Positions 8,138-18,750 of a stretch of DNA of 64,000 nucleotides are shown here, in pieces. This DNA comes from Blautia sp. BIOML-A1. GTDB taxonomy: Bacteria; Bacillota; Clostridia; Lachnospirales; Lachnospiraceae. The stretch's first letter is position 1; each line of letters opens with the position of its first letter. The stretch covers positions 62,001-126,000 of the forward strand of contig NZ_WWVR01000001.1 of NCBI RefSeq assembly GCF_009883055.1. The letters run 5' to 3'. Made by a program: the position numbers and the translations under genes. Below the pieces are notes generated by a model. The model did not search any database. It worked only from the letters and a program-made list of their open reading frames with translations, and was not told the DNA's origin.

Positions 8138-9694
8138 ATGAGCATATTAAATGTAGAACATCTGACACATGGGTTTGGCGACAGGGCCATTTTTGCAGAT
8201 GTTTCTTTCAGACTCCTGAAAGGAGAGCATATCGGACTTGTTGGGGCCAACGGCGAAGGTAAGTCTACTTTTATGAGTATTGTTACAGGGAAACTGATGC
8301 CGGATGAGGGCAAGGTAGAATGGGCAAAGAATGTTCATGCAGGATATCTGGATCAGCATGCTGTCCTTGAGAAAGGGATGACGATCCAGGAAGTTCTGAA
8401 ATCTGCGTTTGACCCGCTTCTTCAGAAAGAGCAGAGGATGAATGAAATCTGTGACCTTTTGGGCAGTGTAGATGAAGAAGAGATGAATACACTTATGGAA
8501 GAACTCGGGACGATCCAGGATGAACTGACACTGCATGATTTTTATGTGATCGATGCAAAAGTAGAGGAGGTTGCCAGAGCACTTGGGCTTCTGGACCTGG
8601 GACTTGAACGGGATGTGACAGACTTGAGCGGTGGTCAGAGGACCAAGGTGCTCCTCGGCAAGCTGCTGTTGGAGAAACCGGATATTCTTCTTCTGGATGA
8701 GCCAACCAATTATCTCGACGAAGAGCATATCGCATGGCTGAAACGTTATCTTCTCGATTATGAGAACGCTTTTATTCTTATTTCTCATGACATTCCATTT
8801 CTAAATGAGGTGGTCAACATCATCTATCATATGGAAAACCAGGAACTGAACCGTTATGTGGGTGATTATGATCATTTCCAGGAGGTCTATGCAGTGAAGA
8901 AAGCACAGCTTGAGGCTGCGTACCGCCGTCAGCAGCAGGAGATCAGTGAACTGAAGGATTTTGTGGCGAGAAACAAGGCCCGTGTATCTACAAGAAATAT
9001 GGCAATGTCCAGGCAGAAAAAGCTGGACAAGATGGATGTGATCGAACTGGCGGCGGAGAAGCCGAAGCCGGAATTCCATTTCCGCTATGGACGTACCCCG
9101 GGTAAGCTGCTTTTTGAGACGCATGATCTGGTGATCGGCTATGATGAGCCATTATCAAAACCTCTGAACTTCACCATGGAACGCGGACAGAAGATCGCTC
9201 TGGTCGGAACCAACGGAATTGGAAAAACAACACTGCTCAAGAGTATCCTGGGACTGATCCCGTCACTCAAGGGAAGCTGTGAGAGAGGAGAAAATCTCCA
9301 GCTCGGATATTTTGAGCAGGAGGTCAAGGGAGATAATAAGACTACCTGTATCGAGGAATTGTGGCAGGAATTCCCGTCCTATACACAGTATGAAGTACGT
9401 TCAGCACTTGCAAAATGCGGTCTTACCACGAAGCATATTGAGAGTCAGGTACGGGTACTGAGCGGTGGAGAACAGGCAAAGGTCCGTCTCTGCAAGCTGG
9501 TTAATCGAGATACCAATGTTCTTCTTCTGGATGAGCCGACAAACCATCTGGATGTGGACGCAAAGGAAGCATTAAAAAGTGCACTCCGGGAATACAGAGG
9601 AAGTATTCTTCTGATCTGCCATGAACCGGAATTTTATCAGGATGTGGTAAATGAAGTCTGGGATATGAGCAAATGGACCACAAAGGTTTTTTAA
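8138..9694 (+). CDS. ABC-F ATPase (ribosome-associated type)
   Basis: The product is a 518-residue soluble protein with two ABC ATPase domains and no membrane segments, the ABC-F layout (EttA, YkpA, Uup and antibiotic ribosomal protection proteins). Walker A motifs are GANGEGKST and GTNGIGKTT, signatures are LSGGQRTK and LSGGEQAK, and both Walker B motifs read LLLDEPTN. A charged interdomain linker spans roughly residues 230-310. It looks like a housekeeping translation factor; nothing marks it as a resistance protein, and linker-based subfamily assignment needs a tree. Confidence 0.9.
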   Translation: MSILNVEHLTHGFGDRAIFADVSFRLLKGEHIGLVGANGEGKSTFMSIVTGKLMPDEGKVEWAKNVHAGYLDQHAVLEKGMTIQEVLKSAFDPLLQKEQRMNEICDLLGSVDEEEMNTLMEELGTIQDELTLHDFYVIDAKVEEVARALGLLDLGLERDVTDLSGGQRTKVLLGKLLLEKPDILLLDEPTNYLDEEHIAWLKRYLLDYENAFILISHDIPFLNEVVNIIYHMENQELNRYVGDYDHFQEVYAVKKAQLEAAYRRQQQEISELKDFVARNKARVSTRNMAMSRQKKLDKMDVIELAAEKPKPEFHFRYGRTPGKLLFETHDLVIGYDEPLSKPLNFTMERGQKIALVGTNGIGKTTLLKSILGLIPSLKGSCERGENLQLGYFEQEVKGDNKTTCIEELWQEFPSYTQYEVRSALAKCGLTTKHIESQVRVLSGGEQAKVRLCKLVNRDTNVLLLDEPTNHLDVDAKEALKSALREYRGSILLICHEPEFYQDVVNEVWDMSKWTTKVF

Positions 9695-9812
9695 ACGTAA
9701 GTTCATTATAAATAAAAATGAATGTACGGATAAAAGGACATGACAGGGCATATATCCTCATGATAAGCTAAAACTGTAGTTGTTCAACAGAGCATTATAT
9801 TATGGAGGGTTT

Positions 9813-10259
9813 ATGAACAAAAATGTAAATCACAGGATACGGAAGCACTTTAATGAGTGGATCTACAATGCTGCACGTTATACAGAGATTGTGCTTTCCA
9901 TTGTCATTCTGATCGTAATCGCACTGGCCGGTGTCCGGCTGATTTACGAACTCACAGAGATACCCATTATGGATATGGATATCGACTTTTTTACACAGTT
10001 TCTTGCAAATGCACTGTCGCTGGTAGTCGGAGTCGAGTTTGTCAAGATGCTCTGTCAGCATTCGGCACAGACGGTGGTTGAGGTCCTGATGTTTGCGACG
10101 GCGAGACAGATGGTGGTAGAGCATATGAAAACGACACAGACACTGATCGGTGTCATCGCTATTGCCATCCTCTTTGCCATCAGGAAGTTTCTGATGACAG
10201 AGGACAGCGATATGGCTCATTCACCATTTAAGAAATGCGATGAAGAAGAGCAGGATTAG
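9813..10259 (+). CDS. PsiE-like four-helix membrane protein
   Basis: The product is a 148-residue protein with four predicted membrane helices, resembling the phosphate-starvation-inducible PsiE family, whose function is unknown. The ATG at 9813 follows GGAGGG; an ATG at 9780 is less well placed. Its stop codon overlaps the stop of the converging CYTH gene by a few bases, and no terminator separates them. Confidence 0.7.
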   Translation: MNKNVNHRIRKHFNEWIYNAARYTEIVLSIVILIVIALAGVRLIYELTEIPIMDMDIDFFTQFLANALSLVVGVEFVKMLCQHSAQTVVEVLMFATARQMVVEHMKTTQTLIGVIAIAILFAIRKFLMTEDSDMAHSPFKKCDEEEQD

Positions 10260-10711
10260 GATTTTCCTTTGCTCAGAGTGCTGTTGTGATATTTAGAAGA
10301 GTAGGTGACATCCTCACCGAACCATGTCGGCGGAACATAGGCGTTGGCCTGTTCTTCTGAACAAAATTCAACTTCAGCAAGAAAAAGACCGTCATAGTCT
10401 TTGTGAAAGATATCAAGTTCGATTGTCAGACCGTCTTTTTCCGGGATCAGATAGCGGGTCTTGGAGATGACAATTCCATCTGCCTTAGGTCTGAGATGTT
10501 CATAGGCTTCCTGGGTCAGCGGAAGATTGTATTCTTCCCTGGACAGGAGGCCTTTTGATTTGTAGGTCAGATAATATTCGTCATCCTGTCTTCGGATCCG
10601 CACGACCGGATTTGTGCAGAGATAGCCTTGCTCGATCTCGTGAAATGGATAGCTTTCAAGCTCTGCCGGAAGCAGTTCTTTTTTTATAAGAAATTTTCTT
10701 TCGATTTCCAT
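10256..10711 (-). CDS. CYTH-domain triphosphate-binding protein
   Basis: The product is a 151-residue protein with the N-terminal EIERKFLI motif (residues 2-9) of the CYTH superfamily (class IV adenylate cyclase, thiamine triphosphatase, bacterial inorganic triphosphatases). Alternating Arg/Lys/Glu strands (RIRRQDDEYYLTYKSKG, ELDIFHKDYDGLFLAEVEF) fit the tunnel fold that binds triphosphates and divalent metal. The ATG at 10711 follows AGGAG on the minus strand. The exact substrate cannot be told. It converges on and overlaps the PsiE-like gene. Confidence 0.85.
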   Translation of the reverse strand: MEIERKFLIKKELLPAELESYPFHEIEQGYLCTNPVVRIRRQDDEYYLTYKSKGLLSREEYNLPLTQEAYEHLRPKADGIVISKTRYLIPEKDGLTIELDIFHKDYDGLFLAEVEFCSEEQANAYVPPTWFGEDVTYSSKYHNSTLSKGKS

Positions 10712-10841
10712 ACTAGATTCTCCTTTAAATCTGGGAAAAATATTCATTAGAATTTGTAGATTAGTATATATCTTTTTTCTCAAAAATGCTATACTTAACA
10801 AATGATATCAGAAAAAAATACGTATAGAATCGGAGGTTCTC

Positions 10842-11399
10842 ATGAGTAAAAAAGTTTATATTTTTCTTGCAGACGGATTTGAAGATATTGAAGGACTGAC
10901 AGTGGTAGATCTGATGCGCCGTGCGGGGATTGACATAGAGACTGTCTCAATCAGGGAAAGCAGAGAGATCACAACATCCCATGGAATCGAGATGAAAACA
11001 GACAGAGTGTTCAAAGAAACAGATTTTTCGGATGCAGATATGCTTGTGCTTCCGGGAGGAATGCCGGGAACCAAATATCTCGGAGAATATCAGCCGCTCT
11101 GTGATCTTCTGAGAGATTTTTACGGAAGGGGCGGTAAAGTAGCAGCAATCTGCGCGGCACCGACAGTTCTTGCCTCCCTTGGTTTCCTTGAAGGAAGAAA
11201 TGCAACCGCATATCCGTCCTGTATGGAAGGACTGGCTGGTGCGAAGCCATCACTTGAGAGTGTTGTCATCGATGGCAATGTGACGACAAGCAGAGGGCTT
11301 GGAACTGCTATAGACTTTGCTTTAAGCCTCATCGGACAGCTTCTCGGAGACGAAAAGGCAGACGAGATCGCAGAATCCGTGGTATATTCCCGGAAATAA
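10842..11399 (+). CDS. DJ-1/PfpI-family protein
   Basis: The product has 185 residues and the DJ-1 fold, with Glu15 in the N-terminal GFEDIE motif and the nucleophile-elbow cysteine at residue 104 (AAICAAPTVLA), the pair that forms the reactive site. The closest style is the YajL/ThiJ group, linked to repair of glycation or oxidative damage, although activity differs between members. An extended -10 (TGCTATACT, 10787-10795) and an AGGAGG-like site precede it. It is a single-gene unit. Confidence 0.9.
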   Translation: MSKKVYIFLADGFEDIEGLTVVDLMRRAGIDIETVSIRESREITTSHGIEMKTDRVFKETDFSDADMLVLPGGMPGTKYLGEYQPLCDLLRDFYGRGGKVAAICAAPTVLASLGFLEGRNATAYPSCMEGLAGAKPSLESVVIDGNVTTSRGLGTAIDFALSLIGQLLGDEKADEIAESVVYSRK

Positions 11400-11589
11400 G
11401 GCAAAACAGGACTTTTCTGCAAAAAAATACTGGTGTTTTTATACCTGTTGTGCTATACTACGATAATGACTGTAATTGTATCTCTTGATATTGGGATACA
11501 GCTTCCTGTATGCATTATCTGCAGACAGGGATAAGCAATAGATAGAATAATCAGTGGTTTTACCCGCAAATTAAGGAGGAACAGGAAAC

Positions 11590-12876
11590 ATGAGTTTACA
11601 GGTTGAAAAACTGGAAAAAAACATGGCAAAACTTACAATCGAAGTTTCTGCTGAAGATTTAGAGAAGGCTATGCAGGCTGCATACCAGAAAGCAAAAGGA
11701 AGAATCACTCTTCCGGGCTTCCGTAAAGGAAAAGCACCAAGAAAAATGATCGAGCAGATGTACGGCAAGGGAATTTTCCTTGAGGATGCTGCAAACGCTC
11801 TGATTCCGGAGCACTACAGCAAAGCTCTTGAGGAATGCGAACTTGAGATCGTATCTCAGCCGCAGATCGATGTAACACAGGCTGAGCCTGGAAAAGCTTT
11901 CATCTTCACAGCAGAAGTAGCTGTTAAACCGGAAGTTACTCTTGGTGAGTACAAAGGTGTAGAGGTTCCGAAGTCTGAGACAGAAGTAACAGATGAGGAT
12001 GTTGAAGCTGAGCTTAAGAAAGAGCAGGAGAAAAACTCCAGAACAGTTACAGTAGAAGACCGTGGAGCAGAGAACGGTGACATCACAACCATCGACTTCG
12101 AAGGATTTGTTGACGGTGAAGCATTTGAAGGCGGCAAAGGAACAGACTATCCGCTGACACTTGGATCCGGATCCTTCATCCCGGGATTTGAAGATCAGCT
12201 CGTTGGTGCCAAAGAAGGAGACCACGTAGAAGTTAAGGTTACATTCCCGGAAGAATACCAGGCTAAAGAACTGGCTGGCAAGGAAGCTGTATTCCAGTGT
12301 GACGTTAAGAAAGTAGAAGCAAAAGAACTTCCGGAACTGGATGATGATTTTGCACAGGATGCTTCTGAGTTCGATACTCTTGCAGAGTACAAAGAAGACA
12401 TCAAGAAGAACCTGACAGAAAAGAAAGAAAAAGAAGCACGTGCAGCAAAAGAAAACGCAGCAGTGGACAAAGCAATCGAGAACGCTGAGATGGAAATCCC
12501 GGATGCAATGGTTGATACTCAGACACGTCAGATGCTGGATGACTTTGCAAGAAGAATGCAGTCTCAGGGACTTACAATGGAACAGTACTTCCAGTTTACA
12601 GGAATGACAGCTGAGAAGATGATGGAAGAAATGAAACCGCAGGCTCTTAAGAGAATCCAGACAAGACTGGTTCTTGAGAAAATTGCAGAAGTTGAGAACA
12701 TTCAGCCGACACAGGAAGAAGTTGACGAAGAGATCAGCAAGATGGCTGAAGCATACAAGATGGAAGCTGACAAGATCAAAGAACTGCTTGGCGAGCGTGA
12801 ATTAGAGCAGATGAAGAAAGATATGGCTGTACAGAAAGCTGTAACTCTCGTAGCTGACGAAGCAAAAGAAGCCTAA
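11590..12876 (+). CDS. tig: Trigger factor
   Basis: The product is a 428-residue ribosome-bound chaperone with peptidyl-prolyl isomerase activity. The N-terminal ribosome-binding domain carries the GFRKGKAPR signature near residue 40, an FKBP domain spans about residues 150-235 ([28 protein letters not shown]) and a helical substrate-binding domain follows. An extended -10 (TGCTATACT) at 11451-11459 and a leader of about 120 nt with a TGTATC/GATACA hairpin precede it. It opens the tig-clpP-clpX-lon-ysxC run, so folding and ATP-dependent proteolysis are likely controlled together. Confidence 0.97.
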   Translation: MSLQVEKLEKNMAKLTIEVSAEDLEKAMQAAYQKAKGRITLPGFRKGKAPRKMIEQMYGKGIFLEDAANALIPEHYSKALEECELEIVSQPQIDVTQAEPGKAFIFTAEVAVKPEVTLGEYKGVEVPKSETEVTDEDVEAELKKEQEKNSRTVTVEDRGAENGDITTIDFEGFVDGEAFEGGKGTDYPLTLGSGSFIPGFEDQLVGAKEGDHVEVKVTFPEEYQAKELAGKEAVFQCDVKKVEAKELPELDDDFAQDASEFDTLAEYKEDIKKNLTEKKEKEARAAKENAAVDKAIENAEMEIPDAMVDTQTRQMLDDFARRMQSQGLTMEQYFQFTGMTAEKMMEEMKPQALKRIQTRLVLEKIAEVENIQPTQEEVDEEISKMAEAYKMEADKIKELLGERELEQMKKDMAVQKAVTLVADEAKEA

Positions 12877-12926
12877 GCAAGAACGATTATGATCCACAGT
12901 CAGGCGACGAATGGAGGCATATTTAT

Positions 12927-13508
12927 ATGAGTTTAGTACCTTATGTCATTGAGCAGACAAGCAGAGGCGAAAGAAGTTATGACATTTATTCCCGTCTTCT
13001 GAAAGACCGTATTATCTTTCTCGGGGAGGAAGTAAATGATGTAAGTGCCAGCATTATCGTGGCACAGCTCCTGTTTCTGGAAGCAGAAGATCCTGGTAAA
13101 GACATTCAGTTATATATCAACAGTCCGGGAGGATCTGTAACAGCTGGTATGGCAATCTACGATACAATGAAGTATATCAAATGTGATGTATCTACCATTT
13201 GTCTCGGAATGGCAGCCAGCATGGGTGCATTCCTTCTGGCAGGAGGAACCAAAGGCAAGAGATTTGCCCTGCCGCATTCTACCATTATGATCCATCAGCC
13301 GTCCGGCGGTGCACAGGGTCAGGCAACAGAGATTCAGATTGTTGCAGATCATATTGCACAGACAAAGCGGACTCTGAATGAGATCCTGGCAGAAAACACA
13401 GGACAGCCTTATGAAGTAGTGGAAAAAGACACAGACCGCGACAATTATATGACTGCTGAAGAAGCAAAGGCATACGGACTGATCGATGGTGTTGTCGAGC
13501 ATAAATAA
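12927..13508 (+). CDS. clpP: ATP-dependent Clp protease proteolytic subunit
   Basis: The product is a 193-residue serine peptidase forming the tetradecameric Clp barrel. Ser98 (GMAASMG) and His123 ([13 protein letters not shown]) are visible, and the third residue Asp lies in the [11 protein letters not shown] block. It partners with ClpX encoded next, and possibly with other Clp ATPases. A hairpin terminator lies between clpP and clpX. Confidence 0.98.
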   Translation: MSLVPYVIEQTSRGERSYDIYSRLLKDRIIFLGEEVNDVSASIIVAQLLFLEAEDPGKDIQLYINSPGGSVTAGMAIYDTMKYIKCDVSTICLGMAASMGAFLLAGGTKGKRFALPHSTIMIHQPSGGAQGQATEIQIVADHIAQTKRTLNEILAENTGQPYEVVEKDTDRDNYMTAEEAKAYGLIDGVVEHK

Positions 13509-13518
13509 AGCAGACAAA

Positions 13519-13549
13519 AGGAACCTCTTTTCAGGGGGTTCCTTTTGTG
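13519..13549 (+). terminator. Intra-operon terminator between clpP and clpX
   Basis: AAAAGGAACCTC pairs with GGGGGTTCCTTTT around a TTTTCA loop. It lies 11 bases after clpP and 33 bases before clpX, so it may lower clpX-lon expression relative to tig-clpP. Confidence 0.75.
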
Positions 13550-13582
13550 CCATATCAAACTGAAAGGAAACGAGAATTATCT

Positions 13583-14887
13583 ATGGCAGAAAAAATAAGA
13601 GATGGAAAAGTCAGATGCTCTTTTTGCCACAAATCTGAGGATCAGGTTCGCAAGCTGATCGCAGGCCCGGAAGGGGTATTTATTTGTGACGAGTGTATAG
13701 GTATCTGTTCAGAGATTATGGAAGAGGAACTGGGAGATTATGAGCAGGAGGATATCTATGATACAGACATCAATCTGCTGAAGCCGGAAGAGATCCATAA
13801 GATTCTGGATGACTATGTTATTGGACAGGATGAGGCCAAGAAAGCTCTTTCTGTAGCTGTCTATAATCATTACAAGAGGATCACGGCATCCAGGAACATG
13901 GATGTGGAACTGCAGAAGAGTAATATTCTGATGCTTGGACCGACCGGCTCCGGTAAGACACTGCTTGCACAGACACTTGCCCGTCTTTTGAATGTTCCGT
14001 TTGCGATCGCAGATGCAACAACTCTTACAGAGGCTGGTTATGTCGGTGAAGACGTAGAAAATATCCTTCTGAAGCTGATTCAGGCAGCAGATTATGATAT
14101 TGAACGTGCACAGTATGGAATTATTTATATTGATGAGATTGACAAGATCACCAGAAAGTCTGAGAATGCGTCGATCACCCGTGATGTATCTGGTGAGGGC
14201 GTTCAGCAGGCACTCCTCAAGATCCTTGAGGGAACGGTTGCGAATGTACCGCCGCAGGGTGGACGTAAGCATCCGCATCAGGAATTCCTTCAGATTGATA
14301 CAACCAATATCCTGTTTATCTGCGGAGGTGCTTTTGACGGAATCGAGAAAGCAATCGAAGCAAGACAGAACACCAAATCCATTGGTTTCGGTGCGGAAAT
14401 AGAGATCAGGAAAGAACGAAACATCGGCGAGATCATCAAAGATGTTATGCCGGAGGATTTTGTCAAATTCGGTCTGATCCCGGAATTTATCGGACGAGTT
14501 CCGATCGTTGTGACTCTTGACGGACTGGATGAGGAAGCACTGATCCGTATCCTCAAAGAGCCAAAGAACGCGCTGACCAGACAGTATCATAAGCTGTTTG
14601 AGCTGGATGGAGTAGAACTGGAATTCCAGGAGGAAGCACTGGAAGCAGTTGCACGTAAATCACTGGAGCGCAGAACAGGAGCCAGAGGATTAAGATCTAT
14701 CATGGAGAAATCTCTTATGGATCTGATGTACCGCACACCTTCTGACAAGACGATCCAGAAATGTATCCTCACAAAGGATGCAGTGGAGGGAACCGCAGAG
14801 CCGGAAGTGATCCATGGAGAAAGCGTACCTGCGGCAGGAAAGAAAGCTTCCCGTTCAAGAAAGAAAGGCAAACCGGAAACGGCATAA
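13583..14887 (+). CDS. clpX: Clp protease ATP-binding subunit ClpX
   Basis: The product is a 434-residue AAA+ unfoldase. The zinc-binding domain has Cys12, Cys15, Cys35 and Cys38, Walker A reads GPTGSGKT near residue 116, Walker [11 protein letters not shown] follows, and the SIGFGAE loop that docks on ClpP is present. The ATG at 13583 gives the normal [15 protein letters not shown] start; an ATG at 13547 would add an unsupported tail and lies in the terminator region. lon follows 18 bases downstream. Confidence 0.97.
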   Translation: MAEKIRDGKVRCSFCHKSEDQVRKLIAGPEGVFICDECIGICSEIMEEELGDYEQEDIYDTDINLLKPEEIHKILDDYVIGQDEAKKALSVAVYNHYKRITASRNMDVELQKSNILMLGPTGSGKTLLAQTLARLLNVPFAIADATTLTEAGYVGEDVENILLKLIQAADYDIERAQYGIIYIDEIDKITRKSENASITRDVSGEGVQQALLKILEGTVANVPPQGGRKHPHQEFLQIDTTNILFICGGAFDGIEKAIEARQNTKSIGFGAEIEIRKERNIGEIIKDVMPEDFVKFGLIPEFIGRVPIVVTLDGLDEEALIRILKEPKNALTRQYHKLFELDGVELEFQEEALEAVARKSLERRTGARGLRSIMEKSLMDLMYRTPSDKTIQKCILTKDAVEGTAEPEVIHGESVPAAGKKASRSRKKGKPETA

Positions 14888-14905
14888 AGAAGGGACTGAA
14901 GACAC

Positions 14906-17221
14906 ATGAAACAGCCAATCAGCATTCTTCCTGCACTGGCACTTCGGGGAACAACGATCCTTCCAGATATGATTGTTCACTTCGATGTAAGCAGAGAACG
15001 TTCTATGAAGGCAATTGAAGCTGCAATGCTTCAGGATGAGAAGATTTTTCTGGTCACACAGAAGGATCCGGAAATAGAAACACCGGAGATCAAGGATTTA
15101 TATAAGGTGGGTACGGTAGCCTATATCAAGCAGGTGGTAAAATTACCACACGATCTGCTGCGCGTTCTGGTTGAAGGTCTGGAGCGATCTGAGCTTGTCG
15201 GACTGGAACAGGAGGATCCATTTCTTATGGCAGAAACCGTAGGAGTGGAAGAAGATGGTGCCCAATATGGCCGGTCTCTCAGAGAGGCAATGTATCGGGG
15301 CATCCGGGAACTGTTCCAGAAATATTGCCTGGAGAGCGGCAGAATCAGCAAAGATCTTGCAGCCAAAATCCTTAATATCCAGAATCTCGAAGAATTAGTT
15401 TCCCAGATTTCCGTGAATGTACCTCTGTCCTATCAGAATCAGCAGAAGATTCTGGAGGCATTAACTCTGGAAGAACAGTATGAAGTTCTTGCAGCAATCC
15501 TGACAAATGAGATCGAGGTGCTGCAGATCGGACACGATCTGCAGCATAAACTCAAAGCCCGGGTGGACAAGAATCAGAGAGAATATATTCTGAGAGAACA
15601 GCTTAAGCTGATACGTGAGGAGCTTGGAGAGGATAATACGGCTGACACGGCAGAAGAATATCGGGATAAACTCAAAGAGCTTCAGGCTTCCAAAGAAGTC
15701 AGGGACAAGATCAGCAAGGAAATCGACAGGTTTAAGAGCATGAACAGCAGTGCGGCAGAAAGCAGTGTGCTGAGCACGTATATTGAGACTCTGCTGGATC
15801 TGCCATGGGATAAGAAATCCGAAGATTCCATGGATCTTGAGGAAGCATGGAAAATCCTGGAAGAGGGACATTACGGTCTTAAGGATGTCAAGGAGCGTAT
15901 CATGGAATTCCTTGCTGTTCGCAAACTGACTTCCGGCGGCAAGAGCCCGATCCTCTGTCTTGTAGGTCCTCCGGGAACCGGCAAAACATCTATCGCGAAA
16001 TCTGTGGCAGAGGCCCTTCATAAGAAATATGTACGGATCTGCCTTGGCGGTGTACGGGATGAGGCTGAGATCCGCGGACATCGTAAGACTTATGTGGGAG
16101 CAATGCCGGGACGTATCACGGTTGCACTGCAGCAGGCGGGAGTAAGCAATCCGCTGATGCTTCTGGATGAGATTGACAAGACCAGCAGTGATTATAAGGG
16201 TGATACTTCGGCTGCACTTCTTGAGGTGCTGGATCCGGAGCAGAACAGTCGTTTTAACGATCATTATGTAGAAGTTCCGCAGGATCTCTCAGAGGTACTT
16301 TTCATTGCCACTGCAAATGACATGGAAGGAATCCCGAGACCTCTTCTGGATCGTATGGAAGTGATCGAGGTTTCCGGGTATACTGAAAATGAGAAAGAAC
16401 ACATTGCCAGAGAACACCTGATACCAAAGCAGCTTGAAGTAAATGGAATCCCGAAGGGAAAACTGACCATACAGCCGGCGGCACTCCGCAAGATGATCAC
16501 TCTCTACACCAGAGAGGCGGGAGTAAGAGGGCTTGAGAGGACTATTGGCAGAATATGCCGCAAAGCTGCCCGTGAGATCATGGAAAACGGACAGGATAAG
16601 GTTGTAGTAAATACAAAAAATCTCGACACCTTCCTTGGAAAGTCCAGATACAGCTATCTGATGGCAAACAAAAAGGATGAGGTTGGTATCGCAAGAGGAC
16701 TTGCCTGGACGCAGGTTGGAGGAGATACTCTCCAGATAGAAGTAAATGTGATGCCGGGTAAGGGAGAACTGGTACTGACCGGTCAGCTTGGAGATGTCAT
16801 GAAGGAGTCTGCGATGGCAGGTATTTCTTATATCCGTTCTGTGGCAGATCAGTATGATATCAAGCAGGAGTTCTTCCAGGAGAATGATATCCATGTACAT
16901 ATCCCTGAGGGAGCCGTTCCAAAGGATGGCCCGTCTGCGGGTATCACCATGGCGACAGCTATGCTCTCTGCGATCATCGACAGGAAAGTAAGAGCAGATG
17001 TAGCCATGACAGGAGAAATTACTCTCCGCGGCAGAGTTCTTCCGATCGGAGGACTTAAGGAGAAACTTCTGGCAGCCAAATATGCCCGGATCAAACAGGT
17101 ACTTGTACCGAAGGAAAATAAACCGGATATCCAGGAAATTGATGCTGAGATCCTGGATGGACTGAAAATTTCCTATGTAGATAACATGAAGGAAGTGCTT
17201 CACGAAGCACTGGCAAAATAA
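14906..17221 (+). CDS. lon: ATP-dependent protease Lon
   Basis: The product is a 771-residue LonA protease. An N-terminal substrate-binding domain and coiled coil are followed by an AAA+ module (Walker [10 protein letters not shown] near residue 353, Walker [10 protein letters not shown]) and a C-terminal serine-lysine peptidase with Ser in [10 protein letters not shown] and Lys in [10 protein letters not shown]. Length and domain order are standard. It lies 18 bases after clpX in the proteostasis operon. Confidence 0.98.
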   Translation: MKQPISILPALALRGTTILPDMIVHFDVSRERSMKAIEAAMLQDEKIFLVTQKDPEIETPEIKDLYKVGTVAYIKQVVKLPHDLLRVLVEGLERSELVGLEQEDPFLMAETVGVEEDGAQYGRSLREAMYRGIRELFQKYCLESGRISKDLAAKILNIQNLEELVSQISVNVPLSYQNQQKILEALTLEEQYEVLAAILTNEIEVLQIGHDLQHKLKARVDKNQREYILREQLKLIREELGEDNTADTAEEYRDKLKELQASKEVRDKISKEIDRFKSMNSSAAESSVLSTYIETLLDLPWDKKSEDSMDLEEAWKILEEGHYGLKDVKERIMEFLAVRKLTSGGKSPILCLVGPPGTGKTSIAKSVAEALHKKYVRICLGGVRDEAEIRGHRKTYVGAMPGRITVALQQAGVSNPLMLLDEIDKTSSDYKGDTSAALLEVLDPEQNSRFNDHYVEVPQDLSEVLFIATANDMEGIPRPLLDRMEVIEVSGYTENEKEHIAREHLIPKQLEVNGIPKGKLTIQPAALRKMITLYTREAGVRGLERTIGRICRKAAREIMENGQDKVVVNTKNLDTFLGKSRYSYLMANKKDEVGIARGLAWTQVGGDTLQIEVNVMPGKGELVLTGQLGDVMKESAMAGISYIRSVADQYDIKQEFFQENDIHVHIPEGAVPKDGPSAGITMATAMLSAIIDRKVRADVAMTGEITLRGRVLPIGGLKEKLLAAKYARIKQVLVPKENKPDIQEIDAEILDGLKISYVDNMKEVLHEALAK

Positions 17222-17285
17222 GAAAGATAGCTTTTCAGCAGAGCGTCACCATGAAGGGACTGAACAGTTATCAAAAGAGGAATTT

Positions 17286-17891
17286 ATGGTTATAAAAAAT
17301 GCAGTTTTGGATATAGTCTGCGGAGTCACCAGCACACTTCCTGATACAGGGATGCCGGAGGTGGCTTTTGCAGGAAAATCAAATGTAGGAAAATCTTCTC
17401 TGATCAATGGTCTTATGAATCGCAAAGCACTGGCGCGCACCAGTGCTCAGCCGGGGAAGACACAGACGATCAACTTTTATAAGATAAATGATGAGATGTT
17501 TCTGGTGGATCTTCCGGGTTATGGATATGCAAAGGTCACACCTGCCGAAAAAGAAAAATGGGGAAAGATGATCGAGCGTTATCTTCACAGTTCCAAAAAT
17601 CTCAAGGCGGTGTTCCTCCTTATCGATATCCGACATAAACCATCTGCAAATGACTGTCAGATGTATGACTGGATCCTGCATAATGGTTATGAACCGATCA
17701 TCATAGCGACCAAGCTTGACAAGATCAAACGAAGCCAGGTTCAGAAATGCCTCAAAGTTATCCGTGAAGAACTTAAACTGACAAAAGGTACGAAGATCAT
17801 TCCGTATTCTGCGGAAACAAAGCAGGGAAGAGAAGAGATATGGGAACTGATGGATTCTCTGACCGGTCTGACACCGACAGAAGAAGCCTGA
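17286..17891 (+). CDS. ysxC: Ribosome-biogenesis GTPase YsxC/EngB
   Basis: The product is a 201-residue TrmE-Era-type GTPase needed for 50S assembly. Motifs are G1 GKSNVGKSS, G3 DLPGYG and G4 TKLDK. The lon-ysxC order is conserved in Firmicutes. AGAGGA lies before the ATG, 64 bases after lon. The ECF ATPase gene begins 13 bases after its stop. Confidence 0.97.
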   Translation: MVIKNAVLDIVCGVTSTLPDTGMPEVAFAGKSNVGKSSLINGLMNRKALARTSAQPGKTQTINFYKINDEMFLVDLPGYGYAKVTPAEKEKWGKMIERYLHSSKNLKAVFLLIDIRHKPSANDCQMYDWILHNGYEPIIIATKLDKIKRSQVQKCLKVIREELKLTKGTKIIPYSAETKQGREEIWELMDSLTGLTPTEEA

Positions 17892-17904
17892 AAGGATTAA
17901 AAAG

Positions 17905-18750
17905 ATGGGAATCATCAAAGCAGTAAAACTTGCATTCGATTACTTGAAATATGATGAAGACGGCAATGTTCAGGAAACACAGAGAGCAGTAGACGGTGTG
18001 GATGTTGATATCAGGGAAGGCCAGTTTGTAGCGATCCTGGGACATAATGGTTCCGGTAAATCTACATTTGCAAAGCATATCAATGCACTTCTTCTGCCGT
18101 CGGACGGAACAATCTGGATCGATGGCATCAATACTCTGGAGGAACCGGAGCTGTGGAAGGTACGCCAGAAGGCCGGAATGGTTTTTCAGAATCCGGATAA
18201 TCAGATCATTGGAAGCGTTGTGGAGGAGGATGTCGGATTTGGCCCTGAGAATATGGGAGTTCCCACAATGGACATATGGAAGCGGGTCAATGAGAGCCTT
18301 GAAAAGACAGGAATGACAGCGTACAGACATCATTCACCGAATAAGCTCTCCGGTGGACAGAAACAGCGTGTTGCCATCGCAGGAGTTATGGCGATGCGGC
18401 CGAAATGCATTGTATTGGATGAGCCGACCGCCATGCTGGACCCGAACGGACGTAAGGAAGTTCTGGCCGCAGTTCACCAGCTGAATAAGCAGGAAAACGT
18501 TACAGTGGTGCTGATCACACATTACATGGAGGAAGTCATAGATGCAGATCATGTTATTGTCATGGATGACGGACATGTAGTCATGGAGGGAACACCGAGA
18601 GAAATCTTTTCTCAGGTAGAAACGCTTAAGAAATATCGTCTTGATGTACCGCAGGTCACTCTGCTGGCACATGAACTCAAACAGTCCGGAGTAGAGATTC
18701 CGGATGGAATTCTTACTACGGAAGAACTGGTAAATGCCTTATGTCAATAG
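17905..18750 (+). CDS. ecfA1: ECF transporter ATPase EcfA1
   Basis: The product is a 281-residue ATPase of the group II energy-coupling-factor module, which powers many vitamin or metal S components. Walker A is GHNGSGKST, signature LSGGQKQRVAIAG, Walker B IVLDEPTA. Its end overlaps the ecfA2 start by 10 bases, indicating translational coupling. A matching S component is encoded at 39223. Confidence 0.97.
   Translation: MGIIKAVKLAFDYLKYDEDGNVQETQRAVDGVDVDIREGQFVAILGHNGSGKSTFAKHINALLLPSDGTIWIDGINTLEEPELWKVRQKAGMVFQNPDNQIIGSVVEEDVGFGPENMGVPTMDIWKRVNESLEKTGMTAYRHHSPNKLSGGQKQRVAIAGVMAMRPKCIVLDEPTAMLDPNGRKEVLAAVHQLNKQENVTVVLITHYMEEVIDADHVIVMDDGHVVMEGTPREIFSQVETLKKYRLDVPQVTLLAHELKQSGVEIPDGILTTEELVNALCQ

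Noticed and set aside
8138..9694. ABC-F protein as an antibiotic ribosomal protection factor
   Set aside because: No resistance-type context or leader attenuator seen; a housekeeping subfamily is more likely.
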